64,000 bases of DNA. It comes from Gymnorhina tibicen (lineage: Eukaryota; Chordata; Aves; Passeriformes; Artamidae). The position numbers and the translations under genes are program-made. The first letter of the stretch is position 1, and each line of letters opens with the position of its first letter. The notes below the pieces were generated by a model, which saw nothing but the letters and a program-made list of their open reading frames with translations, was not told the origin of the DNA and did no database searches. The stretch spans positions 62,001 through 126,000 of the forward strand of contig VXAZ01009381.1 in assembly GCA_013399875.1 (NCBI GenBank), in the 5' to 3' direction. Below are positions 1 to 11,345 of this stretch, piece after piece.

Positions 1-2152
1 CTGAAGTGTCCTGCCTTCCCAGGGAAGGGCCATGGGGCTTCCTGCATCCACAGGGTCTGGAGGGAGCCTTGGTGCAGCCAGAGCTCCTCAGCGGTCTGGC
101 CCCAGTGAACCCACATTGCCCTCCCAACCTCACCTGTGCCCAGGTGCTGGCACGGTCCCAGCTCTGCCTCTGGCACTGCACACCGCAGCCACCTTACATA
201 AACACTCACAGCAGGCACTGCTGATTTCTCAAAGCCCCTCAGAGCTCCAGGGCTTCCTCCCCTGATCCGGATTAAGCAGCGTGGATGGCGTTAATCGGGA
301 GACAGGCACCACGCCTGCCAGGAATTACTGCCGTGCTGTTAAGTAACGGGAGTGAGCAGCACTGGTGGGACTGGGGCTCCAGCAGGATGGGGTCTGCAGT
401 CCCACACAAAGCTGCCACCTCTGTGTGTTCCCACCACAGGTGCTGGGCAGACTTGCACCCGCTGCTGTGACCAGAACCACCAGCCCAAAATCAAGCGGGT
501 GGCCCAACTTCTCACTGGCCTGGCCACAGGTTCCTCTCGAGGCTGGGAACCCAGGAAGAAGCCTCACAGAGGGGGTTGTGGCACATCTGTGCCGGTGGGC
601 TGGGGCAGGAGGTGGGAGGCACAGTCCCTTTGTGTTGGCCCAGGGCCGCAGGGATGTGCAGTGGTGCCAAGGGTGGTGGACAGCCAGGAGCGTGGCTTGG
701 CACAGCGCTCCATCCTCATCCTCATCCTCATCCTCATCCTCATCCTCATCCTCATCCTCATCCTCATCCTCATTCTCCTCCAGCAGGAATCTGCTTCCCC
801 ATCTATCCCCCTGGAGCTGCCAGGCACTTGGACAGCAGACGGTGGCTGCTGCTCATCTGTAATTAATTGCTGCTAATCACCCTGGCAGCTCGAGCCACCG
901 GACGCGTGTGGCCCCTCTCCCTCCCGGCCATGAGGAGTAAAACTTCTGGGGCTGCACCCAGGAGCTGCGGTGCTCCGAACTCTGTCCTGCTGGGAGAAGT
1001 CTCTCTCCTTCCCGACCCCTTCCCGGAAGCCCCTGAACCCCAAATCGCTTCCACCTGCAGGCAGGGCACGCACATATGGGCTGACATGAGCGCCACTGTG
1101 GGTGCCCGGTGCCCGCAGCAGTTCCGTCTCTCTCTGCCAAGCACAGAGCTCGGCCCCAGCGTGGGCAACAGGTCCCCAGGGGCGGGCAGCGCAACCCATG
1201 CCCACCGCCCCGAACACATTTCAGGGGCTTTCTGCCATCCTGCACCACTGGCAGTCCCTTGTGCCGGGGTTCTGCCCATCCCTCACCCCCGAGGAAGAAG
1301 AGCAGCGGGAGCCGGTGGAGGCGGAGCGCGCTCCGGGAGTGCCCCCGCTGTCCCCGCCGTGCCGAGCCCGCGTGGCCGCTGCCTTGCCCCGGTAGCGGGG
1401 CTGGAGGAGGAGCGAGGAGGCCGCTCCCGGGGCTGGGGAGAGCGGGGCGCACGGAAGGAGGAAGAGCGCGGCCGCCGCGGCGCGGAGCGAGCAGCACCGA
1501 GCGGGGGAGCCCGGCCCGTGGCACGGGGACCGAGGGCATGGCGGTGGGCACTGCGTGACCCTGAGCTGCCGCCCCGATGGGCAGCGTGGCGGGCAGGGGG
1601 CCGGTGTGACCCGCCGGGGGAAGCCCAGCAGCATCAGCGCTCCTGTCCCGCTCGGCTGCACCCCAAAATCTCAGCTCGCTGCCCACGAGAGCCACGGGAG
1701 CCCCGCACGGCGTCTGTGAGGGACGGTGAGTGTGACGGGTGAGGTCGGACCCCTGGGTGCCACCAGCGTGGCCTGTCCTCGCCGTGCACCACGGCAGGAT
1801 GGTGGCCCAGGGCCACCTTTCCTGTGACCCCCCACAGGAAGAACCCGCTCGCTGATCTGCCCCCGTGTTCCCTGCAGGCTGCAGCCTCCGTGATGAGGGT
1901 CACCCAGACCCCCAGCCTCCCCCAGCTGCCCCCCCGGTGCTCCTGCCACGCTGCCTGGCCGCAGGGTACCCCGTCCCCATGAGCATCACCTCGGAGGCTC
2001 CCTGTCACCCGCCGGGACCTGCAGCCAGCACCGCGCTCTGGTACCGGGGGCCCGGTGTCCCCCCTCCTTCACCCGCCCCGGCAGCCCCCGTGACTGCCAG
2101 CAGCCCCTGCTGAGCTGGATGCGGGGCTGGGACGGGGACGCGGCGCAGCAGG
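1..2152. other. Upstream non-coding region and GC-rich putative promoter
   Basis: I see no convincing coding exon here. About 1230-1720 is very GC- and CpG-rich and is the best candidate for the promoter and 5' UTR of the downstream SHIP-family gene. Long open frames in this part (for example 867-1742) are a by-product of GC richness and resemble nothing I recognise. A hexanucleotide repeat lies at 711-772. Confidence 0.5.
711..772. repeat. (CATCCT)n hexanucleotide microsatellite
   Basis: About ten near-perfect tandem copies of CATCCT, decaying into CATTCTCCTCC at the right edge. It produces an artificial Met-Arg repeat frame on the minus strand and Ser-rich or His-Pro-rich frames on the plus strand, which should not be taken for genes. 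Confidence 0.95.
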
Positions 2153-5100
2153 ATGGCGGCAGCAGGGTGGTACCACCGGGACATCAGCCAGGTGGTGGCC
2201 GAGGGGCTGCTGGCCAAAGCTGGACGGGACGGCTCCTTCCTGGTGCGGGACAGCGAGTCGGTGAAGGGGGCATACGCCCTGTGCCTCCTGTGAGTCCCTG
2301 CCCTGCCTCTGCGTGTGGCTTCTGTCTCTTGTCCCTTGCCTGCCTCCCTCTGTGCCTCTCCCTGCTCCAGGCACTGCCAAAACCTCACGGAAGAGCCATC
2401 TGCAGGGATGCCAGTGGGGTGAGCGGGGTGGCAGCTCCTTGGCACCGGGGTTTTGAGTGATCCCCGGGTCAGGCCAGTGGAGAACCCTGTGTCTTCGGGA
2501 GCAGGCTGAAGGCTGGGCATGCAGCCCTGCCCAGCACCATGGCTACTGAATGGATAACCCGGAATCACAGGCACATTGAGCTGTTTGGGGCTGCCTGATG
2601 GCCTGTGAGCATCTCTCACGCTGGGGCTTTGGGGCTATGACACCCAATATGGGGCCTCTTGCCATCCCTACACCTGGAACCAGGTGTGCAGCCCCAGAGA
2701 GCACTGCTGCCTGCACCCTTCCTGCTCTGCACCCTTCCTGCTCTGCATCCCTGGCTGCCTGCACCCCTCCTGCTCTGCACCCTTCCTGCTCTGCATCCCT
2801 GGCTGCCTGCACCCCTCCTGCTCTTCACCCCTCCTGCTCTGNTGCGGCTCCGCCCCCCTCCTCCTCCCTGCCCCCCTCCTGCTGCCTGCACCCCTCCTGC
2901 TGCCTGCACCCCTCCTGCTCTGCACCCTTCCTGCTCTGCATCCCTGGCTGCCTGCACCCCTCCTGCTCTGCACCCTTCCTGCTCTGCACCCTTCCTGTTC
3001 TGCACCCTTCCTGCCTGCTTTTCACACGTCTGCGTGGGCATGTTTGGCAGGATGCACCCCCTTTCCTTCACTGGCCTGGCTCTTTTTGTGGGACAAATTG
3101 TAAATACAAGGTGCCAAAGGGCACGGAGGGTGCGGGACACTAGCCAGAGTCTGGGCTGGTGGCACAGGGTAGTGGCACGGGCAGGGATGCGCAGTGGTCC
3201 CACAGGCAGCGTGGCAAGGGCTCTGTCTGGCCAAAAGCCACGGACCCACGGCACTGTGGGTACCCCAGTGGGTGCTGCTGGAGTCACGGCTGTCCCATGC
3301 TGTTTGGAAGCAAGAGGACACTGCACATCCTCCCACAGAGCCCGAGCTGAGGGTGATGATTTATATCTAGACATGCTCGCTCAGTTCCTCTCTCTGCAGA
3401 GGGGATGGGGTGTTTGCCTCGGGGCTGGGCCCCCAGCGCTGCCACCGTGCCGTGGGCAGCGGGCTGGGACTCCTCACCTGCTCTCTCCAGGTTCCAGAGG
3501 CACGTCTACACCTACCGCATCCTCCCCGATGACGAGGGGCTGCTCTCCGTGCAGGTGGGTGCACCCCCGGCCCTGGGCGGTGCCTCGGAGCTGGGCGTGG
3601 GCAGGATGCAGCTGTGAAGGGCCCGGGGTGCTCGTCCCCGTCCCCGGTGCGGTGCCAGCAGCCTGTGGTTTGTTTTCTGCACGAGCTGCAGGATGCGGGC
3701 GCTTCGCAGCCGCTCCTTCGGCTCGGGGCCGTCAGAGGCTGCCCCCCCCACAGCACAAGGCATCCTGACCCTGTCCCTTCCTGCCACTGAGCCTGTCACA
3801 GCCTGTTCCCGCGGGGTCTGTCCTGGCCTCGCTTCCCCTCCCCGATGTTCCGTCAGGGTTTCTCCTGGTACCCAGCCCTCTGCAGCTGCCCTTTCTGCCC
3901 CTTAAAAGAGCATGCTGGGTGTCCACAGGGAGAATCCCTGTCTGCTGATGTCTCCGTGCTCCTCCATGCTCCTCACCTCACGGGTCCGGTGTCCAGAGAG
4001 CACTTCCAGCTCACCACAGGCACATTTTGGGGGACAGACCCACTGGACTGCCAGGCTGGGGCTGTGAGGCAGAGGAGGGGATGTGATGGTGCTTCCCCTG
4101 CTCTGCCTTCCCAGACCATCCAGGGCATCCAAGTCAAGTGTTTTCGCACCCTCCCCGACCTGATCGGTGCCTACCAGCACCCCAACAGCGGGCTGGTGAC
4201 CCCCCTGCTGCACCCCGTGCACCGGGCGAGGCCGGACGAGGACTCGGGTGAGCCGGGGAGGGGCCGGGGGCTGCGCCAGGCTGGGAGAGGGGAGGATCCC
4301 GCTGAGCAGGTGACTCTGCCCACAGACGGGGAGGATGCCCGAGGCTGGGGACACACGGTGCCGTGTCCCGGCGCTCCCCCGTCCAGCCGGACCCACATCC
4401 CGCAGCAGCTGCACCAGAGGCTGCAGGAGCAGGTCCACAGCAGGTAACGCACCCCTGCCCGCTCCGGGCGGTGGGATGGGCGTGCCCAGGGGGGATCTTT
4501 ATGCCCACCCCTCTCTCAGCCCGGCCAGTGACTTCATGGGCTTCATGGCCGAGTACCTGACCCACCACGTGCAGCTGGACCTGGAGGCTCTGTGCCACGG
4601 ACACCCGCAGCTGCGGCACCTCAGCACCGCACTCGCCACTGCCTGCCGGGCACTGCACAGGTCAGTGGCCTGGGGACGGTGGGGATGGAGCGGGGACACC
4701 CTCTGGGGCCACCCACCTTGTCCCCGTCCCCTTTCGGTGGCTGAGTGTCGTCTCAAGTCACGGAAACGCCCACACCGCCGCTCGCTCGCTCTCTCCTCCC
4801 CCGCAGTGAGATCGACTTCACGCTGGCGGGCCTGGAGACGCTGGCTAGGGTGTTCGACCCCCCTGTGTCCCCTCGCAGCCCGGCCAGGGAGCAGGTGAGG
4901 GCCCCCACAGCCCCCAGGGACCTCCACATCTTGTGGTGTAGCCCAGACCCACAGCGAGGAATCCTCCGGTCCGGTGCCGCTGTGCTGCTCCACAAATATC
5001 CATCCTCCCCCTCAGGGGTTCCTGGGCAGCGATCCAGACCTGGAGCTGCTCCTCAACAAGATCTCCGCTGTCAACCACCTCCTCTCTTCGCTGGAGAAGA

Positions 5101-8100
5101 AGGTGCCTGACCCCACGCCACGGTGCAGGGGGAGGCACAGCTACCCCTCCCCTAAATTTACCCCTCTGTCAAACCAAGCTCTGGTGGCAGCACAGCGCAG
5201 GGCTCCCCGTTGACCCAGTGCCCCCAGCACAGTGCCCGTCTCTCTGGCAGGTGCTGAAGTCGCTGCAGGAGACGGTGACAAGGCACAACCTGGCACTGCC
5301 CAGCGTGGCCGTGGCCCCCCCGCCAGCTGCCAGGCCGCTGGCCGTGCAGAACTTCGAGGTGAGGCTGGGGACACAGCGGGACCCCGGAGTCACTGCTGGG
5401 CCGGGCAGGTGTGGGGACAACTCCAGAGCCACGTCGCTGCGTGCAGGTGAAGGTGGGGAAGTCCCAGCGTGCGGCCCTGACGGTGGACGTGGAGTCGGGG
5501 ACAGTGACCGTCACCAAGCGGGGCAGCGGCTCCCCGGAGGAGGTGATCCCACAGGATAAAAGTAAGGGGCTGCTGCACCACTGCTGGCTGCCAATGGGAT
5601 TTTTGGGGCTGTAGGGTTCCCTGAACAGGCCTGATGCCACGGGAATGGGCCACGTGCCCTGCACACCCCAAGCCCCTGTCCCACACTGCCCCATGGTGGG
5701 AGGTGGGGGCCACCATCGCCCCCCATCATTCAGTCCTGCAGCTGATCAAGTACCAGAGCGTGCAGAGCAAGGCGAGGCTGGTGTGTGCCCGCGACAACCA
5801 GAAGAGCCTGAGCAGGGACTTCATCTTCCCCAGCGCGCGGGTGAGCAGCACCGGCTGTGCCTGGGGGAATATGGGGCCCCTGGGAATATGGGAAACAGCA
5901 AATCAGTGGTCTCAGGGCTGAGACCGCCGCTGCAAGCCAGTTCCTACACCTGAGGGGGATGTCCACCTGATCCTGGGGTGCTGTGCCTACCATCTCCCTG
6001 AGACACCCTCACCACCCTGCAGAAGCGAGAGGCCTTTTGCCAGCTGCTGCAGCTGATGAAGATCCAGCACTCCAACCTGGACGAGCCCGAGCTCATCTCG
6101 GTGTATGTCGGGACATGGAACATGGGTAAGGGGCCAGGAGAAGGTGGCCTTGCCTTGGGAGGTTGTTGCAGCTCGTTGTGAACCTGGGAGGGTTTTGGGA
6201 GGTGTCCCAGGAAACCTCAGGTCTGAGCTGGTTATCAGTGGGAGGAGAAGGCTTGGAGAAGACACCAGCCTGGCTGCCTTGGGCTTTGTCTGTCCTGTCG
6301 TGGTCTGCTCACTTGGAGGGTGCTGTGGAGACAGAGAGGCTGGGATATCACGAGAGTTTTGTGCTGTAAATCCCAGCAGCAGTCTGGGATGCATGGGGCT
6401 GATCCATGGGGCTGGCACGTTCCTTCCCACCCCCAGCAGCTCTCAGAGACAGGCGGGGCCTGTGCCGGAGAGGAGCTCGGGGGCCTGGCACATCCCCTCT
6501 GTGTGACCCGTGTCCCTGCCCGCAGGCAGCGCGCCCCCACCCCGCTCCCTGGCCTCCTGGCTGACCTCGAGGGGCTTGGGGCGCACGCAGGACGAGACCA
6601 CGGCCTGCATCCCCCACGACATCTACGTCATCGGCACCCAGGAGAACTCCCTGGGCGACCGCGAGTGGGTCGAGTTCCTCTGTGCCTCCCTCAAGACTCT
6701 CATGGCCATCGACTACCGAGTGGTAACGGCGCGCACAGCCCGGACCCCGCCAGGCCCGGGGGGCTGGGCACCAGCAGCCACTGCCCCATGGCTCCTACCC
6801 CAACCCTCAGGTCCTCCCCCACCCCAAATCACCCCGAATCTGTGCCCCACGAACTCCATGAGTGCCATCCCCGGGAGCCAGGGATAGGTTGCTGCTGACC
6901 TACCTGCCTCCCCAGCCCCATCCCCCATGGCCGTGGGGCAGGATGGGGGCTGGGCAGGATGGGGGCCAGGCAGGCTGACCCCTGCCCCACCACAGGTGGC
7001 CCTGCAGTGCCTGTGGAGCATCAAGATCGTGGTGTTGGTGAAGCCGGAGCACCAGCGGCGCATCAGCCACATCCACACCTCCAGCGTGAAAACCGGGATC
7101 GCCAACACGCTGGGTAGGGATGGGACGGGGCAGGGAGATGACCCCGAGTGAGGCAACAGCCTGAGGGCCAGGACAGGACCGCTGGGCTCCCTCAGGGCTC
7201 AGTGGTGGCACATCCCTGCAGGGAACAAGGGAGCTGTGGGCGTCTCCTTCCTTTTCAACGGGACCTCCTTCGGCTTCGTCAACTGCCACCTGGCCTCTGG
7301 CAGCGAGAAGACCCACAGGTGATGCAGGGATGGGTAGGATGGGGCTGCCTCGGGGCAGGTGGGTGTCTTAGGGGGCTGGAGGAGCCCCGAGGGGCTTCGG
7401 GGCTGCCCCCATCCCCAGCTGGCAGGGGCAGAATGAGGGTGAGGCGTCCCCGGGGTGGCTCACAAGGTGCTGCTGTCCCGCCTGCAGGCGTAACCAGAAC
7501 TACAGTGATATCCTGCACTCCCTGGCCCTGGGAGACAAACGTCTGGGGGGCTTCGACCTCACCCTGCGCTTCACCCACCTCTTCTGGTTTGGGGACCTCA
7601 ACTACCGCCTGGACATGGACGTGCAGGTGGGACCCTGCAAGTGCCAGGCCAGGGACAGTGGGGGGAGAGGAGCCCCGGGGGTCACTGTCCCTTCCCCTGG
7701 CACAGGACATCCTCACCCACGTAGTCAAGAAGGAGTTCCAAGCCCTCCTGGCTGCTGACCAGCTCACCCTGGAGCGGGAGAAGAACAAGGTGTTCCTGCG
7801 GTTCAGTGAGTGTGGGGACAAGGGCGCTGCTCCTCCCACTGAGACAGCGGCACCAGGGTCCCCACAGCTCTCCCCGTGTCACCCTCCACTCTCGGGGGTC
7901 GCATCTCCTGGCACAGCCCTGCACGAGGTGCCCAGAGCCTGGGGGACCGTGGCATGCACCGGGCCAGGGGTGCCAGCCATCGGTGTGAGCCTCCCTTGGG
8001 GACCATGATGCCCCGTGGGGACGGGCAGGGACCACGGCTCCCATGCCACCTGCGTGTCTTGATTCCAGGTGAGGGTGACATCTCCTTCCCTCCCACGTAC

Positions 8101-10453
8101 CGGTACGAGCGAGGCACCCGGGACACCTACGTGTGGCAGAAGTCCAAGCCCACGGGGGTGAGTTCCAGAGGCCTCCCTCCAAGCAGGGCATCTCTGGGGA
8201 CAGGGACAGCAGGGTGCTGAGGGGGCTGCCTGGTGATGCTCAGTCCCCACAGCACCTTCAGCCTGTTCCCTCACAAAACGGGGTCTGGGCAGGAGGGAAC
8301 TCACTTTTTGGGGTGCTGGGATGCTCTTCTGCGCTGGGGGAGCCAGACCCAAGAGGCCACTGGAGCAGTTGCTTTCCCCATTTCCAGATGCGGATCAACG
8401 TCCCCTCGTGGTGCGACCGCATCCTGTGGAAGTCACACCCGGAGACCCACGTGGTCTGTAACTCCTACGGTGAGTGAGACCCCGGGGACAGAGCAGTCAG
8501 GGGTAGCCAGTGCCACCCAGGACCCCAGGGCTTGGGGACTGTCCCCCAGCTGCCCCTCCTGCCATCCAGGCTGCACCGATGACATCGTGACCAGTGACCA
8601 CTCGCCTGTCTTTGCCACCTTTGAGGTGGGAGTGACGTCGCAGTTTGTGCCCAAGGAGGGTAAGAGCTGGGGTCTGTCACCTCTCGGGCCCAGTTTGGGG
8701 TGAGCCCCAGCACACTCTGACCTGCCAGGACCTGCCTGCAGCTCCCGGCGCCAGCCCCGAGGCGCTGGCCTGCATCGAGTGGGAGAGCATCGAGGTCATC
8801 CTGAAAACCTCGAGCCGCAGCAAGTGCTACATCGAGTTCCACTCCTACTGCCTGGAGGGTGAGGGGGTGCCCGGGGTGCTGGGAGTGGCTGTATGGCGGA
8901 GCCGGCCTGGCTGGAGCTGTGTCCCCCTCTGTCCCCCTCAGAGATGCAGCGGAGCGGGGAGAACACCTTCCAGAACTGTGACATCCCTGGGTTCCTCAAG
9001 CTGGGCTGGTCTTCCAAGCATCTGCCTGTGGTACGCAGCCCTGGAGCATCCTCACCCCCATCCGTCTCTCTGGCTCTGTACCCTGAGCCCCAAGGGGGGC
9101 TGGAGCTGTCACCATCCCCCAGGGCAGAGCTGCCCTGTGCCCCCTACCCTGCAGCAGCCCCCCCTGAGTGCCCCCTCTCTGTGCACAGCTGAACCCCATC
9201 CTGCCCGACCTGGAGTACCTGGGGGACCAGCACCTGCTCCTCAGCATCAAGGGCGTGGAGAGCTGTGAGTCCTACGGTACGTGGGGATGGTGACACTGGG
9301 GCCACCGTGGTGGCGTGGGGGTGGCAAGCACAGCCCCCCAGGTTACAGCCTGCTGGGTGTGAGGTTGGCAGCTGGAGCTTGGCAGGAGGGACCCTGCTCC
9401 GGGTGCTGCCGCTCACGGGGGGCTCCCGTGCCCCGTGAGCCCCGGGGGCTGACGCTGTGCCCGCAGGCGAGTGCTGCCTCGCCGTGAGGTCGGCGATCGG
9501 CAGCACGGCCCAGCAGTTCGAGACCTTCCTGTTCCACCGCGGCGAGGAGACAGGCTCCGTGCGCGGCTGGATGCGGGTCCGGGTCCCCCGGGGCCGCTGC
9601 GGCACCCGCGAGAGGCTCTACGGTAACGGCGGCCGCACGCAGCCCCCTCCCGGTGCCCTGGGCTCGGGGACACCCTGGGCCACGTCGCCCTCTGGCCCCC
9701 GGCCGTGGGGTGAGGCCAGACCTCGCTGTCTTTGCAGAGTGGATCAGCTTTGAGGAGGAGGATGCTGAGCCGGCGGCAGAGGCCCCAGTGCGCCCCAAGC
9801 CACCCCCACAGCGCCTCAGGTACCCCAGGCGGGCTCAGCCCTGCCGCAGCCGCAGAGCGGGGGGATGCTGAGCCCTTTTCCTCTCTGTGCTTCGCAGGAG
9901 CCGCCCCCGCAGCCTCCCGGAGCCGGCCACCGGCTACACCAACCCCGCCTACTTCATCTTCGAGGGGGTCCCCAATACGTGGCTCCTGTCCCCTGGAGCA
10001 GCCCCCAAGAAGCAGGCAGAGGGCTCGGCCGGGGGCCAGGGCTGCCGGAGCCCCGCTGGACCGCGGGTCCCGCTGCCCTCAGAGGAGGAGCCGTGGGTTG
10101 GCCGGCCCCGCTGTGGGCCACCGAGCCCGTCCCGTGGGCACCCACTCAGTCCCCCCAGAGTGGGCCACCACAAGAGACCCAAGTCAGCCGTTCTGACGAG
10201 GGACACGGCAGGGCTGGGCGACTGCTCGCTGTATGTGGCCAGCCACCCGGGCCAGCTGGACCAGGCGTCACCGCAGTGCAGGGGGGACAGACACGAGGTC
10301 CCGCTGCGCCAGACCCACCGCGCCTTGGAGCCGCCTCCGCGGCCCTGCCGGGACGTGCCGAGGCCCCTCGGGACGCGGGGAGCGCTCGGTGCTTTGGAGC
10401 TGGAGGCTCAGGCTCCTCCTCCCGCCGACCTGCAGCCTGCCAGGATGCAGTGA
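2153..10453 (+). CDS. INPPL1: SHIP2-type phosphatidylinositol 3,4,5-trisphosphate 5-phosphatase (INPPL1 family), SAM-less
   Basis: Removes the 5-phosphate of PI(3,4,5)P3 in the cytosol and at the membrane, antagonising PI3K signalling (family knowledge). I read 25 exons: 2153-2289, 3491-3554, 4115-4247, 4326-4443, 4520-4660, 4807-4894, 5016-5102, 5251-5358, 5447-5561, 5734-5840, 6023-6125, 6526-6722, 6996-7113, 7222-7318, 7488-7626, 7706-7805, 8069-8157, 8388-8469, 8570-8659, 8742-8858, 8942-9030, 9189-9276, 9467-9622, 9738-9819, 9898-10453. They total 3201 nt, 1066 residues. Exons 1-3 hold an SH2 domain with the FLVRDSES phosphotyrosine loop. The catalytic domain shows WFGDLNYRL, PSWCDRILWKS and SDHSPVF, followed by a C2-like region and an NPAY motif in the last exon. 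The wording is closer to SHIP2 than SHIP1 (GTQENSLGDREW, RGEETGS). Human SHIP2 is about 1258 residues and ends in a SAM domain; here the frame stops and a poly(A) signal follows within 150 nt. By synteny it may be the sister paralogue of human INPPL1 rather than its ortholog. Confidence 0.9.
2705..3020. repeat. Pyrimidine-rich minisatellite in intron 1 of the SHIP-family gene
   Basis: Tandem, imperfect copies of a unit like TGCACCCCTCCTGCTCTGCACCC alternating with a CATCCCTGGCTGCC variant. A single N at 2842 sits inside the array with a different GC-rich sequence beside it, suggesting the assembler joined or collapsed the array there. Every frame through it yields a repetitive pseudo-peptide that is not a gene. 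Confidence 0.9.
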
Positions 10454-10600
10454 CACCCGTGCCAGCCCCGGGCACCCTCGTGCCCTCGGCAGCTGCTCCC
10501 TCCTGCTCAGCCCCGCTCAGATGGTGTTCCCAGAGGACTTTCCCTTCAGCACAGTTCCTGAGGCCGCTGCGCTCGGATTCCCTTTGCTATCACTGTCCAG

Positions 10601-10606
10601 AATAAA
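10601..10606 (+). other. Poly(A) signal AATAAA of the SHIP-family gene
   Basis: Canonical AATAAA 148 nt after the stop codon, followed by a GT-rich stretch (GTCTGGGGGCGTGTTTG). It defines a very short 3' UTR and supports 10453 as the true end of the coding sequence. Confidence 0.75.
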
Positions 10607-11094
10607 GCGTCAGGGTCTGGGGGCGTGTTTGCACACCTGGTTCTGCCCAAGGGCAAGGAGAGAAAGTGCCGCGCCAGGTGGGGAAACACCGGCTCCCGGT
10701 GTCCTGGATGGTCCAAGGAATTGCCCCCCACCTCCTCCTGTTCCATGGGAACCCTGCGTACCGAGCCCTCGAGGCTGCCCTTGCCCATCGCAAAGCTGAC
10801 GGGTGTCACAGCCCTTGTCCTCCCGCTCTGCTCTGCCCGGCACAGGGAGCGGGGCATCCCTCCAAAAACACAGGGAAACCCCGATCCGGCAGTGTCCCGG
10901 CCGTGCGACACCCGAGGTGACCCCGGTTTTGGGAACACGATGCCCGGGCTGGCCTCAAGGTGGCAGTGGCCACCTTTGTCCTCAGGAGTGCCCCGCAGGG
11001 CTGGGGGACAGCGGGACAGCGCCGCGGGCTGCGGGCATTGCGGGACCCCGGGACCCAGCGGGGCAGGGGGGCTGCCCTGGGGCGGGCGAGAGGC

Positions 11095-11345
11095 CACGGG
11101 ACCCAGGGATGGGGGGTATGACCCTCGTGGCTGAAGGACTATGGTCCCCATGAGTGAGGGGCCGTAGTCCCCATGGGCTGAGGGACACAACCCGTGAGTG
11201 AGGGACTATGGACGTCGTGGTTGAGTGACCATGGTCCCCATGGGTGGAGGGATGTGGTCGCCACGGGCGGGGGGACACGGTGCCCGTGGATGAGGAGCTA
11301 TGCCCTCGTGGTTGAGGGGCCGTGGTCCTCCTTGGGAAAGGGCTG
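11095..11345. repeat. Degenerate minisatellite of about 35-40 bp units
   Basis: Repeated phrases such as GAGGGACTATGGTCCCCATG and GAGGGGCCGTGGTCC recur at irregular spacing of roughly 35-40 bp, with substitutions in each copy. Probably an old, diverged tandem array. Confidence 0.7.

Noticed and set aside
867..1742. 291-codon plus and 272-codon minus frames near the window start
   Set aside because: Both strands are open over the same CpG-rich DNA, the peptides are Pro/Arg/Gly-rich and match no family.
2153..10453. Assignment as SHIP1 (INPP5D)
   Set aside because: Catalytic and C2-region wording (DREWVEFL, GSTAQQFETFL, RGEETGS) follows SHIP2, not SHIP1.
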